From NCBI GenBank assembly GCA_037441225.1, contig JBBISU010000136.1, forward strand, positions 1 to 6,117: DNA of 6,117 nt, read 5' to 3'. This document shows positions 1-6,117 of the stretch, in pieces. The notes under the pieces were generated by a model, which had not been told where the DNA came from, did not search any database, and saw only the letters and a program-made list of their open reading frames with translations. Source of the DNA: JBBFMJ01 sp037441225. GTDB taxonomy: Bacteria > Acidobacteriota > Thermoanaerobaculia > UBA2201. How positions within the stretch are numbered: position 1 is the first letter of the stretch; each line of letters opens with the position of its first letter. The position numbers and the translations under genes are program-made.

Positions 1-54
1 ATCATTTAAATTTAACTTAGTTATGATAAATTGATATAAAATTCTTCAAAAAAC

Positions 55-83
55 TTGAAAATATTTAAAATATGTTGTATTCT
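55..83 (+). promoter_or_regulatory. Possible sigma-70-type promoter of the operon
   Basis: TTGAAA at 55-60 and TATTCT at 78-83 are separated by a 17-base spacer, a reasonable match to -35 and -10 boxes. Transcription would begin near base 90 and leave a leader of only about 10 bases before the rodZ start codon. The region is so AT-rich that such matches arise easily by chance; TATAAA at 35-40 is another possible -10. This is inferred from pattern and position alone. A promoter left of the window is equally possible. Confidence 0.35.
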
Positions 84-100
84 AAAAAGATAAAAAAATT

Positions 101-787
101 ATGAATGAAAGTGTCGGGTACTATTTAAAAAGAACAAGGGAAGTAAGAGAAATTGAATTGGAAGATGTTGCAAAGAAGACAAAGATAAGTGTAAGATTTT
201 TGAAAGCAATTGAAGAAGGAAAATGGGACATACTTCCTGGAGAAGTATTTATAAAAGGTTTTTTAAGGACTTATGCCTCATATTTGGGCTTAAACCCAGA
301 AGAATTAGTGCAGAGATATTTGCAGGAAAGAAAAGTCGAAGAAAAACCTTTGGTAGAAACTGTTAAAAGCAAATCTTTTAATTTAAAAATAATTTGGGTG
401 GCTCTTGGAATTTTTTTTCTTTTTTTTCTCTTAATTCTTTTTATTATTCCAAGGAAAAATAAGAAAGAAGAAAGAAGTGTGGTTTTAGAAGAAGGTACAA
501 AAAAAGAAATTATTCAAGAAAAGCCAAAAGAAAGTTTTGAAGAGAAGAAAGATATTCTAAATAAAATAGAGCTTTTATTTACAAGATATTGCTGGCTTAG
601 GGTTGAAATAGATGGTAAAAATGTTTTTGAAGGTTTTAAGGGAGCAGGGGATAAATTGGAATATAATTTTAAGGAAAATTTCATTTTAAAAGTTGGAGAT
701 GCTGGTGCATTACAAGTTATAAAAGATGGTGTTCCCCAACCGCGGTTGGGAGAAGATGGTCAACCAGTTTTATTTAAAATACCATAA
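101..787 (+). CDS. rodZ: RodZ-like cell-shape protein (HTH, one membrane segment, DUF4115-like domain)
   Basis: This is a 228-residue protein with the RodZ layout. Residues about 5-72 form the cytoplasmic helix-turn-helix domain of the HTH_25 type, with the characteristic LEDVAKKTKIS, the LKAIEEG stretch, LPGEVFIKGFLRTYA and a LGL motif. Residues about 95-116 are a strongly hydrophobic single membrane segment, preceded by K-rich and followed by RKNKK sequence. A charged Lys/Glu-rich linker (118-152) leads to a C-terminal beta domain (about 155-228) resembling DUF4115, with WLRVEIDG, a GAG turn, GDAGALQV and LGEDGQPV. In the family, RodZ links the actin-like MreB filament to the cell-wall elongation machinery; the HTH binds MreB rather than mainly DNA. 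The HTH should face the cytoplasm and the C-terminus the periplasm. ATG 101 is the only standard start, since an in-frame TAA lies at 83-85. No Shine-Dalgarno sequence is visible. It is the first gene of the apparent operon, and mreB is not in the window. A membrane-bound HTH regulator without a shape role is the main alternative. Confidence 0.85.
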   Translation: MNESVGYYLKRTREVREIELEDVAKKTKISVRFLKAIEEGKWDILPGEVFIKGFLRTYASYLGLNPEELVQRYLQERKVEEKPLVETVKSKSFNLKIIWVALGIFFLFFLLILFIIPRKNKKEERSVVLEEGTKKEIIQEKPKESFEEKKDILNKIELLFTRYCWLRVEIDGKNVFEGFKGAGDKLEYNFKENFILKVGDAGALQVIKDGVPQPRLGEDGQPVLFKIP

Positions 788-794
788 GGGAGAG
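788..794 (+). promoter_or_regulatory. Ribosome binding site for the repeat-protein gene
   Basis: GGGAGAG directly follows the rodZ stop codon and lies 5 bases before ATG 800. It is a purine-rich Shine-Dalgarno-like site at normal spacing and supports that start. It also shows that this gene has its own initiation signal, although it is only 12 bases downstream of rodZ. Confidence 0.6.
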
Positions 795-799
795 AAAAT

Positions 800-1879
800 A
801 TGAGTGAAAAAAAGTCAGCTGAAAAGTTACTTGAAGATATAAAAAATAGGCAAGTCCCAAGGGAAATGCAGATTTTGGCAGCAAAAGGTTCTCTTCCATT
901 TTCTCAAGAAGAAATTTTGCCTATTCTTGTTTCCTTTTTATCAGTTGATGATAATGAGCTTTCATCTCTTTCCAGAAAAACACTTTTAGAATTTCCAAGG
1001 CATTTATTATTAAATTATATAAAAGAAGAAAAGTGTACACAAGATGAATTGGATATTTTAGCTTATAGTATTGAAGATGATGGTATATTATCTGCTATTG
1101 CAGGATCAAAAAATGTAAAGGACTCAACACTTATTTTTTTAGCAAGGCAAGGAAGTGAACTGATACAAGAAATAATAATAACAAACCAGGCAAGAATTCT
1201 TTCAAATCCAAAAATATTAGATGCCCTCGAAGAAAACCAAAAGCTTTCTTCTGCTGTTAGAAGAAGGATAATTGAAATTAGAGAGGAGTTTTTTGAAAAA
1301 AAAGCAAAGTTTGTTCCCCAGATAACTGAAAAAGAAGCAAAAGAAATGGGGATTACTGAGCAAGAATACATTGATTTATTTGAATCTTTCCATATAGAAA
1401 ACCTTCCAGAAGACCAATTATTTTCAACTATTAACCTTCCAGCAGAGCCACAAACAGAAGAACAACAATCAATCCTCTTACAGATTTTAAAAATGACAGT
1501 GCCTGAAAAGATACAATTGGCTTTAAAGGGAAGCCAGGAAGCAAGAGGAATTTTAATATGTGATTCTTCAAAACTTGTAAGAGAAGCAGTTGTAAAAAGC
1601 CCAAAAATCACAGACCAAGAGATTTGTTCTGTTGCCTCAAATAGATCAATTGATGAAGATATTTTAAGGTATATTGGGAATAATAGAAAATTTATAAGAA
1701 AATATCCAATTGTAAAAAATTTATGTTTTAACCCAAAGACACCTGTTGGTGTAACTCTAAATTTATTAAATAGATTAACAAAAAAAGATTTAAAGGATCT
1801 GGCAAATGAAAAAAATGTACCTGATACAATTCAAAAAATGGCTCTTCGTCTATTTAGAATGAGATTAGAAAGGACATGA
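800..1879 (+). CDS. Conserved alpha-helical repeat protein of unknown function
   Basis: This is a 359-residue protein without a signal peptide or membrane segment, so probably cytoplasmic. I recognise the C-terminal half as resembling an unnamed family seen mostly as hypothetical proteins in Desulfobacterota, Myxococcota and Acidobacteriota; this is from memory and unchecked. Its hallmarks are EKIQLALKGSQEARGILI (236-253), LVREAVVKSPKITDQEI (259-275), NNRKFIRKYP (294-303), NPKTP (311-315) and KKDLKDLANEKNVPD (328-342). The protein appears to be two blocks of short helical repeats of the HEAT or leucine-rich-variant kind: about 85-165, and about 235-355. They are joined by an acidic, less ordered linker (about 168-225, with a TEKEAKEMGITEQEY segment). 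Residues 98-111 and 262-275 align without gaps. No catalytic motif is visible, so a scaffold or protein-binding role is the most that can be inferred. The ATG has a good ribosome binding site. The TGA stop overlaps the ATG of the phosphatase gene (ATGA at 1876-1879), which points to coupled translation and perhaps a shared process. Confidence 0.9.
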   Translation: MSEKKSAEKLLEDIKNRQVPREMQILAAKGSLPFSQEEILPILVSFLSVDDNELSSLSRKTLLEFPRHLLLNYIKEEKCTQDELDILAYSIEDDGILSAIAGSKNVKDSTLIFLARQGSELIQEIIITNQARILSNPKILDALEENQKLSSAVRRRIIEIREEFFEKKAKFVPQITEKEAKEMGITEQEYIDLFESFHIENLPEDQLFSTINLPAEPQTEEQQSILLQILKMTVPEKIQLALKGSQEARGILICDSSKLVREAVVKSPKITDQEICSVASNRSIDEDILRYIGNNRKFIRKYPIVKNLCFNPKTPVGVTLNLLNRLTKKDLKDLANEKNVPDTIQKMALRLFRMRLERT

Positions 1880-2649
1880 TTCCAAAAATTAAGTGGTCTG
1901 CAAAGACCCATAGGGGGCTTTTAAGAGAAGAAAATGAGGATAACTTTTTATGCGATCCCGAGTTGGGGCTTTTTCTTGTTGTTGATGGTATGGGGGGGCA
2001 TGAAGCAGGTGAGGTGGCTGCAAGCATTGCCTGTAATTCTATTAAGGAATTTATTCTTCAGATAAAAGATAAGCCATTAAAAAGATTTCCAATTACTTAT
2101 AGAAAAAATTTTCCCCTTGAGTGGAATACACTTTTAGGCGCATTGTCCTATGCAAATGGGAAAATAATAAAATATGCTGAGAAACAAAAAATTATGTTTG
2201 GTATGGGAACAACTATAGTTTCAACTCTTTTTTATGATAAAAAAATGACTTATGCCCATGTAGGTGATTCAAGGCTTTACCAATTTAAAAATGGATTATT
2301 AAAATTATTAACAGAGGATCATTCTTGGGTTCAGGAACAAGTCAGATTAGGCAATCTAACGCCAGAAGAAGCACAAAATCATCCATTAAAAAATGTGGTA
2401 ACTCGTGCTCTTGGTGGATCTTCAAAAATTTCAATAGACATTGCTGATATCTCTCTGGAAAATGGAGATAAATTTTTGCTTTGCTCTGATGGATTAAATG
2501 TTGTTGTGCCAGAAGAAGTTATTTTAAAAATTTTAATGGAAGAAATAGATCTTGATAAAGCAACAGAAAAATTAATTCAAGAAACATTAGAAAGAGGCGC
2601 TCCTGATAATGTGACAGTTGTGCTTTTGCAGGTCTTTTTTGAGAAATGA
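1876..2649 (+). CDS. PP2C-family Ser/Thr protein phosphatase (Stp/PrpC type)
   Basis: This 257-residue protein is a complete, free-standing bacterial PP2C phosphatase. It would be a cytoplasmic metal-dependent (Mn2+ or Mg2+) enzyme removing phosphate from Ser/Thr of proteins. All family motifs are present in order: RGLLREENEDNF (13-24, with phosphate-binding R13 and acidic E21/D22), DGMGGHEAGEVAA (37-49, metal ligand D37), GMGTT (109-113), HVGDSRLY (128-135), LTEDHSWV (145-152), NHPLKNVVTRALGG (168-181), CSDGL (203-207, metal ligand D205) and DNVT (244-247, metal ligand D244). Length and motif order match the Stp1/PrpC group that usually opposes Hanks-type Ser/Thr kinases; no kinase gene lies in the window. 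ATG 1876 is the only standard start because TAG at 1855-1857 blocks an extension. The purine run AGAAAGGA (1867-1874) ends only one base before it, closer than usual, so initiation probably depends on ribosomes finishing the upstream gene. The stop overlaps the next start in another ATGA. Confidence 0.96.
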   Translation: MIPKIKWSAKTHRGLLREENEDNFLCDPELGLFLVVDGMGGHEAGEVAASIACNSIKEFILQIKDKPLKRFPITYRKNFPLEWNTLLGALSYANGKIIKYAEKQKIMFGMGTTIVSTLFYDKKMTYAHVGDSRLYQFKNGLLKLLTEDHSWVQEQVRLGNLTPEEAQNHPLKNVVTRALGGSSKISIDIADISLENGDKFLLCSDGLNVVVPEEVILKILMEEIDLDKATEKLIQETLERGAPDNVTVVLLQVFFEK

Positions 2650-3107
2650 AAAAATTTTTAGTTTTTTTAATATTATTTTTTTTAAGTTGTTCCAATAGTA
2701 AAGAAAAAGAAAAAGAAGAAATAAGGAATATGTTTATAAGGTATTTTAAGTTTTTAAGCTTGGCTTATTCAAAAGACGATGCTTCTCTCCTCTGGCCTGT
2801 GGCATCAGAACATGAGATAAACCAGACAAAAAGAACTATGGCTGCAATGTGGGGGGAAGGTTATCATATAGAGCCCTATTTGAGAGAATTTGAAATCAAA
2901 TATTTAGATATTTACCAAATAAATAATGCTTATGCAAAAACAAAAGAAATTTGGGCTATATCTTATTATGATTTTAAAACAAGAGAAAAAAAAGAAGATA
3001 ATCCAAACCAGGTTTTAAATGTCATTTATCAAATAAAGAAAATAGATGGGATTTGGAAAGTTACTTCAAGAGTTCCAGAAGAAACTATGATAAGAATTAT
3101 TCAATAG
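2646..3107 (+). CDS. Small predicted lipoprotein of unknown function
   Basis: This 153-residue protein starts with a lipoprotein-type signal: KK at 2-3, a hydrophobic core (4-14) and FLSC with the lipidation cysteine at residue 15. The lipobox is acceptable but not perfect, with Phe rather than Leu at -3. Ser at +2 would favour the outer membrane under the E. coli sorting rule. A short charged tether (KEKEKEE) precedes a compact domain (about 25-145). This domain begins with an amphipathic helix (IRNMFIRYFKFLSLAY) and ends in beta-like strands, VLNVIYQIKKIDGIWKVTSR. That layout is reminiscent of NTF2-like or ARC6-IMS-type domains, but this is a shape impression, not a family match. The start overlaps the phosphatase stop (ATGA at 2646-2649) and has only a weak purine signal, implying coupled translation. 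It occupies the position before der where bamB, also a lipoprotein gene, lies in E. coli, but it is far too short to be the BamB propeller. Function unknown. Confidence 0.85.
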   Translation: MKKFLVFLILFFLSCSNSKEKEKEEIRNMFIRYFKFLSLAYSKDDASLLWPVASEHEINQTKRTMAAMWGEGYHIEPYLREFEIKYLDIYQINNAYAKTKEIWAISYYDFKTREKKEDNPNQVLNVIYQIKKIDGIWKVTSRVPEETMIRIIQ

Positions 3108-3109
3108 AG

Positions 3110-4378
3110 ATGAAAAATGTAGTAATAGTTGGAAGGCCTAATGTTGGCAAATCCTCCTTATTTAATAAGTTAATAGGTAAAAGAAAAGCAATTATCCATC
3201 CTTCTCCTGGAATGACAAGGGATCTAATAAGCTTTCAGTTTAAAGGATGGCAGTTAATTGATTCGGGGGGAATTGACTTTGGAACAGAAGAGTTTTCTGA
3301 ACTTATAAGAAATCAGGTTTTTTATGCCATAGAAGAAGCAGATTTGGTGATTTTTATAATAGATGGAAAAGAAGGAGTGACTCCAATTGATAAAGAAATT
3401 AGTAAAATTTTAAGAAAAAAAAATAAAAAGGTTTTTTTAGTTTTTAATAAAATTGACGCCAAAAGTGCTCAGGATTTTTATTACGAAATTTTTTCATTAG
3501 GTTTTAAAGATATTTTTAAGGTTTCTTCTGAACATAACCTTGGAATTGAGGAATTGAAATCTTCTATTGAAAAGGAATTAAAAATTTCACCTGAAGAAAT
3601 CCAAGAGGAGAAGATTCTAAGAATTGCTATATTAGGAAAACCAAATGTTGGAAAATCATCTCTTTTAAATAGCTTAATTGGAAAGCAAAAAGTCCTTACC
3701 TCGCCAATTCCTGGTACAACAAGAGATTCAATAGATATGGAAGTTAAATATTATGGTAAAAAATTTATTTTCATAGATACTGCTGGGCAAAGAAGGGAAA
3801 CAAAAATAAAAGATCAACAGGAATTTTTAAGTGTATCAAGAGGAAGAGAGGCGCTTTTATCAGCAGATATTGTCCTCTTTTTATTAGATGCTTCAACTCC
3901 AATTACAAATCAAGACAGGGAAATTGGCTTTGAAATTGAGAAAAATTATAAGGGCTTTGTTTTTTTGGCAAATAAAGTTGATTTAATAAATTTAGAAAAA
4001 AGAGAAGAATTTAAAAAAAAGTTATATGAAGCATTTCCTTATTTTGATTATGTTCCTATAATTTTCATTTCTGCATTAAAAAAATATAACATTCCTAAAA
4101 TATGGAAATATATAATAGAAATTCAGAATAGCTTAAATTACAGAATTCCAACTGGTTTATTAAATAGAACTTTTAGAGAATTTATTTTAAAATATCCTTT
4201 AAAGGATAGGAAGTTTTATTATATAACTCAACCTGAAACAAATCCTCCAACCTTTGTCCTTGTAAGCAACAAAACAGAAAAACCCAAGCAAAGTTTTATT
4301 AAATTTTTGAAATCAGAGATGAGGAAGATTTACCCTTTTAAAGGTGTTCCAATAAAAATATTATTAAAAAAGAGGTGA
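3110..4378 (+). CDS. der: Ribosome biogenesis GTPase Der (EngA)
   Basis: Der is an essential GTPase for maturation of the 50S ribosomal subunit. This 422-residue protein has the diagnostic tandem layout. GTPase domain 1 shows GRPNVGKS (8-15), GMTRD (34-38), DSGG (51-54), NKID (113-116) and SSEHN (139-143). GTPase domain 2 shows GKPNVGKS (176-183), GTTRD (202-206), DTAG (223-226), NKVD (288-291) and SAL (321-323). The C-terminal KH-like domain (about 343-422) carries the typical YYITQPETNPPTFVLVSN and ends with PFKGVPIKILLKKR. ATG 3110 is chosen because it gives the normal Der beginning MKNVVIVGRPNVGKSS. A 19-codon extension to TTG 3053 would run inside the lipoprotein gene and add sequence foreign to Der. 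Two bases separate it from the lipoprotein stop and no strong Shine-Dalgarno is present, so coupling is likely. Small departures from common family motifs are DSGG instead of DTGG in domain 1 and NKVD instead of NKWD in domain 2; neither should abolish GTP binding. Confidence 0.98.
   Translation: MKNVVIVGRPNVGKSSLFNKLIGKRKAIIHPSPGMTRDLISFQFKGWQLIDSGGIDFGTEEFSELIRNQVFYAIEEADLVIFIIDGKEGVTPIDKEISKILRKKNKKVFLVFNKIDAKSAQDFYYEIFSLGFKDIFKVSSEHNLGIEELKSSIEKELKISPEEIQEEKILRIAILGKPNVGKSSLLNSLIGKQKVLTSPIPGTTRDSIDMEVKYYGKKFIFIDTAGQRRETKIKDQQEFLSVSRGREALLSADIVLFLLDASTPITNQDREIGFEIEKNYKGFVFLANKVDLINLEKREEFKKKLYEAFPYFDYVPIIFISALKKYNIPKIWKYIIEIQNSLNYRIPTGLLNRTFREFILKYPLKDRKFYYITQPETNPPTFVLVSNKTEKPKQSFIKFLKSEMRKIYPFKGVPIKILLKKR
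4372..4378 (+). promoter_or_regulatory. Strong Shine-Dalgarno site for nadE
   Basis: GAGGTGA is the best match to the anti-Shine-Dalgarno sequence in the window. It overlaps the end of der (its last three bases are the TGA stop) and ends 4 bases before ATG 4383, which fixes the nadE start. It contrasts with the weak or absent sites of rodZ, the phosphatase, the lipoprotein gene and der, so nadE could be translated independently of its upstream neighbour. Confidence 0.8.
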
Positions 4379-4382
4379 AGGT

Positions 4383-6116
4383 ATGAAAATTGCTTTAGCA
4401 CAAATAAATGTAACCGTTGGAGATTTTGAAAGAAATGCTTTAAAGATATTGGATAATTCCTGGGAAGCCCATAGGAAAGGTGCTTCAATTATTGCTTTTC
4501 CTGAACTTTCTCTTTGTGGCTATCCTCCAGAAGATTTATTGCTTAAAAAATCCTTTATAAAGGAAGAATTAGAAACATTGGAAAGTTTAATAAAAGGTTT
4601 GCCTGATAGCATAGTTATACTCGGTTTTGCTTATCCTGAAAAAAATTCTTTATACAATTCAGCAGGGATTATTTATAAACAAGAATTGGCTGGAATATAT
4701 AAAAAAGTGAACCTTCCAAATTATGGTGTCTTTGATGAAAAAAGATATTTTGAAGCAGGAAAGGAAGGGTTCGTTTTTCAAGTAAATGATGCAACAATTG
4801 GAATTGAAATATGTGAAGATATTTGGCTTGAGGACTCTGTAACAGAAGCAGAAAGCTATTTGGGAGGGGCAGAAATAATTATAAATATTTCTTCATCTCC
4901 TTATCATTTGAGGAAGGGTGATTTAAGAAAAGAAATAATTAGCAAAATGGCAAAAAAAATAAAAGCAAATATTTTTTATTGTAATTTGATTGGTGGTCAA
5001 GATGAACTTGTCTTTGATGGTGAATCAATGGTTTTTAATGAAGAAGGAAAACTATTAATAAAAGCAAAAAAATTTGAGGAGGACTTAATTATTTTTAATG
5101 TAGATTCAACACTTTTGTGCAAAAAAAGATTTGAAGATTTAGAATTTAAAGAAAGAAAAAATAATTTTTACACAAACCTTCAAGTAGAAACATTAAAGCT
5201 TGGAAAAATAAATTTTAATAAAATCAAAAAAGAGGGATCTGCAGAATTGGAAATATTAAGAGAATTTTCAGAGGAAGAAGAAGTATATGGTGCATTAAAA
5301 TTAGGTTTAACTGATTATGTTAAAAAGAATAATTTCAAAAAAGTAATTTTGGGCTTATCGGGTGGAATTGATTCAGCCCTTGTTGCAACAGTTGCAAAAG
5401 ATTCATTGGGCTCTGAAAATGTAATTGGTCTTTTTATGCCTTCAAGATTTACTTCAAAAGAAAGTTATGAAGATGTAAAAAAATTAGCAAATAATTTAGG
5501 AATTTCAATTATTGAAGTGTCAATCGAAGAACCTTTCAAAAAATTTTTGGAGATTTTAAACCCCCATTTTAAAGATTTACCTTTTAATGAAGCAGAAGAA
5601 AATATACAAGCAAGGATAAGGGGGCTAATTTTAATGGCTTTTTCAAACAAATTTGGTTATCTTGTTTTATCAACTGGAAATAAAAGTGAATATTCTGTTG
5701 GGTATTGTACTTTATATGGTGATATGGTTGGTGGCTTTGCTATCCTTAAAGATGTTCCAAAGACACTTGTTTATAAGTTAGCAGAATGGAGAAACAAAGA
5801 AGAAGGATATGATCTAATTCCAGAAAGAATAATAAAAAAAGCACCTTCAGCAGAACTTAAGGAAAATCAAAAGGATCAAGACACTTTACCACCTTATGAT
5901 TTATTAGATGAAATTATTCATTTATATATAGAAGAAGATCTTTCAACTGTTGAAATTATTCAAAAGGGATATGAAAAAAATGTGGTTGAGAAAATCATAA
6001 AAGCAATTGATAAGGCAGAATATAAAAGAAGACAGGCACCCCCTGGTGTTAAAATAACACCAAAATCCTTTGGGCGCGACAGAAGAATGCCAATAACCCA
6101 TAAGTATATTTTATAA
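4383..6116 (+). CDS. nadE: Glutamine-dependent NAD+ synthetase
   Basis: NadE makes NAD+ from nicotinic acid adenine dinucleotide with ATP, using ammonia released from glutamine; it is the last step of NAD+ synthesis in the cytoplasm. This 577-residue protein is the two-domain form. The N-terminal nitrilase-type amidase (about 1-260) has the Glu-Lys-Cys triad: E41 in AFPELSLCGYPPEDLL, K108 in KKVNLPNYGVFDE, and C144 in GIEICEDIW. The C-terminal synthetase domain (about 285-577) has the ATP-binding PP-loop LSGGIDSA (325-332). It also has MPSRFTS (352-358), STGNKSEYSVGYCTLYGDMVGGFA (429-452, given here as the family's TGNKSE and GDMVGGF motifs), RIIKKAPSAEL (482-491), DQDTLPPYDLLD (498-509) and the basic end KSFGRDRRMPI. 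Length is normal for the shorter bacterial two-domain enzymes, and the gene is complete, with TAA at 6114-6116. It lies 4 bases after der, last in the visible operon; whether transcription continues beyond the window cannot be seen. Confidence 0.98.
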   Translation: MKIALAQINVTVGDFERNALKILDNSWEAHRKGASIIAFPELSLCGYPPEDLLLKKSFIKEELETLESLIKGLPDSIVILGFAYPEKNSLYNSAGIIYKQELAGIYKKVNLPNYGVFDEKRYFEAGKEGFVFQVNDATIGIEICEDIWLEDSVTEAESYLGGAEIIINISSSPYHLRKGDLRKEIISKMAKKIKANIFYCNLIGGQDELVFDGESMVFNEEGKLLIKAKKFEEDLIIFNVDSTLLCKKRFEDLEFKERKNNFYTNLQVETLKLGKINFNKIKKEGSAELEILREFSEEEEVYGALKLGLTDYVKKNNFKKVILGLSGGIDSALVATVAKDSLGSENVIGLFMPSRFTSKESYEDVKKLANNLGISIIEVSIEEPFKKFLEILNPHFKDLPFNEAEENIQARIRGLILMAFSNKFGYLVLSTGNKSEYSVGYCTLYGDMVGGFAILKDVPKTLVYKLAEWRNKEEGYDLIPERIIKKAPSAELKENQKDQDTLPPYDLLDEIIHLYIEEDLSTVEIIQKGYEKNVVEKIIKAIDKAEYKRRQAPPGVKITPKSFGRDRRMPITHKYIL

Positions 6117-6117
6117 T

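Noticed and set aside
1..27. A possible hairpin in the leftmost bases (TAAC at 13-16 with GTTA at 20-23, ATCA at 1-4 with TGAT at 24-27) as a terminator of an upstream gene
   Set aside because: The stems are 4 base pairs, almost all A-T, with a lopsided bulge and no following T run; this is not stable enough to call.
411..427. Two T8 runs separated by a C in rodZ as an intrinsic terminator or phase-variable tract
   Set aside because: No GC-rich stem precedes them and they encode the Phe/Leu-rich membrane segment, which explains the T runs.
1063..1611. A 182-codon open frame on the minus strand, opposite the repeat-protein gene
   Set aside because: It lies entirely inside a well-supported gene on the other strand, its product is Ser/Phe-rich low-complexity sequence with no family resemblance, and AT-rich coding DNA gives such antisense frames often.
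3053..3109. A 19-codon N-terminal extension of Der starting at TTG
   Set aside because: It overlaps the end of the lipoprotein gene, encodes sequence unlike any Der N-terminus, and the ATG at 3110 gives the canonical beginning.
3415..3423. An A9 run in der, with an A8 run at 4013-4020, as possible programmed frameshift or slippage sites
   Set aside because: Both encode ordinary Lys-rich segments, the frame stays open on both sides, and there is no alternative frame product or stimulatory structure; expected in AT-rich genes.
5465..5650. A 61-codon open frame on the minus strand within nadE
   Set aside because: It is opposite the conserved synthetase domain, has no recognisable motif or ribosome binding site, and is a by-product of nadE codon use.

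Overview
The window is a compact, strongly AT-rich (roughly 30% GC by eye) stretch of bacterial chromosome carrying six genes, all on the + strand. Apart from about 100 bases at the left end it is almost wholly coding. Gaps between genes are 12, 2 and 4 bases, and two junctions are ATGA overlaps, so the six genes look like one operon. No RNA gene, mobile element, CRISPR array, integration site or antisense gene could be supported.

Layout: bases 1-100 are AT-rich upstream DNA with one plausible sigma-70-like promoter. Then come (1) a RodZ-type membrane protein with an N-terminal helix-turn-helix, one membrane segment and a C-terminal DUF4115-like domain; (2) a 359-residue soluble all-helical repeat protein of a conserved but unnamed family; (3) a complete PP2C-type Ser/Thr protein phosphatase; (4) a small lipoprotein of unknown function; (5) the two-GTPase-domain ribosome assembly factor Der; (6) a full-length glutamine-dependent NAD+ synthetase, NadE, whose stop codon lies one base before the window ends.

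Organism: the RodZ protein, a lipoprotein with a plausible lipobox, Der and NadE indicate a bacterium, probably diderm. From memory, relatives of the unnamed repeat protein occur in Desulfobacterota, Myxococcota and Acidobacteriota-type lineages, so a low-GC member of such a phylum or of a neighbouring candidate phylum is a reasonable guess. The sequence alone does not settle this, and thermophily cannot be judged.

How the genes relate: cell shape (RodZ), ribosome maturation (Der) and NAD+ synthesis (NadE) are housekeeping functions. The more interesting part is the middle. The unnamed repeat protein is translationally coupled to the phosphatase, and the phosphatase to the lipoprotein, which suggests a phospho-signalling or envelope-linked module placed between rodZ and der. 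In E. coli these two genes also flank a shared neighbourhood (rodZ-ispG-hisS-yfgM-bamB-der), but the intervening genes here are different. Nothing in the window proves a new system; the repeat protein and its pairing with the phosphatase are the best candidates for follow-up.
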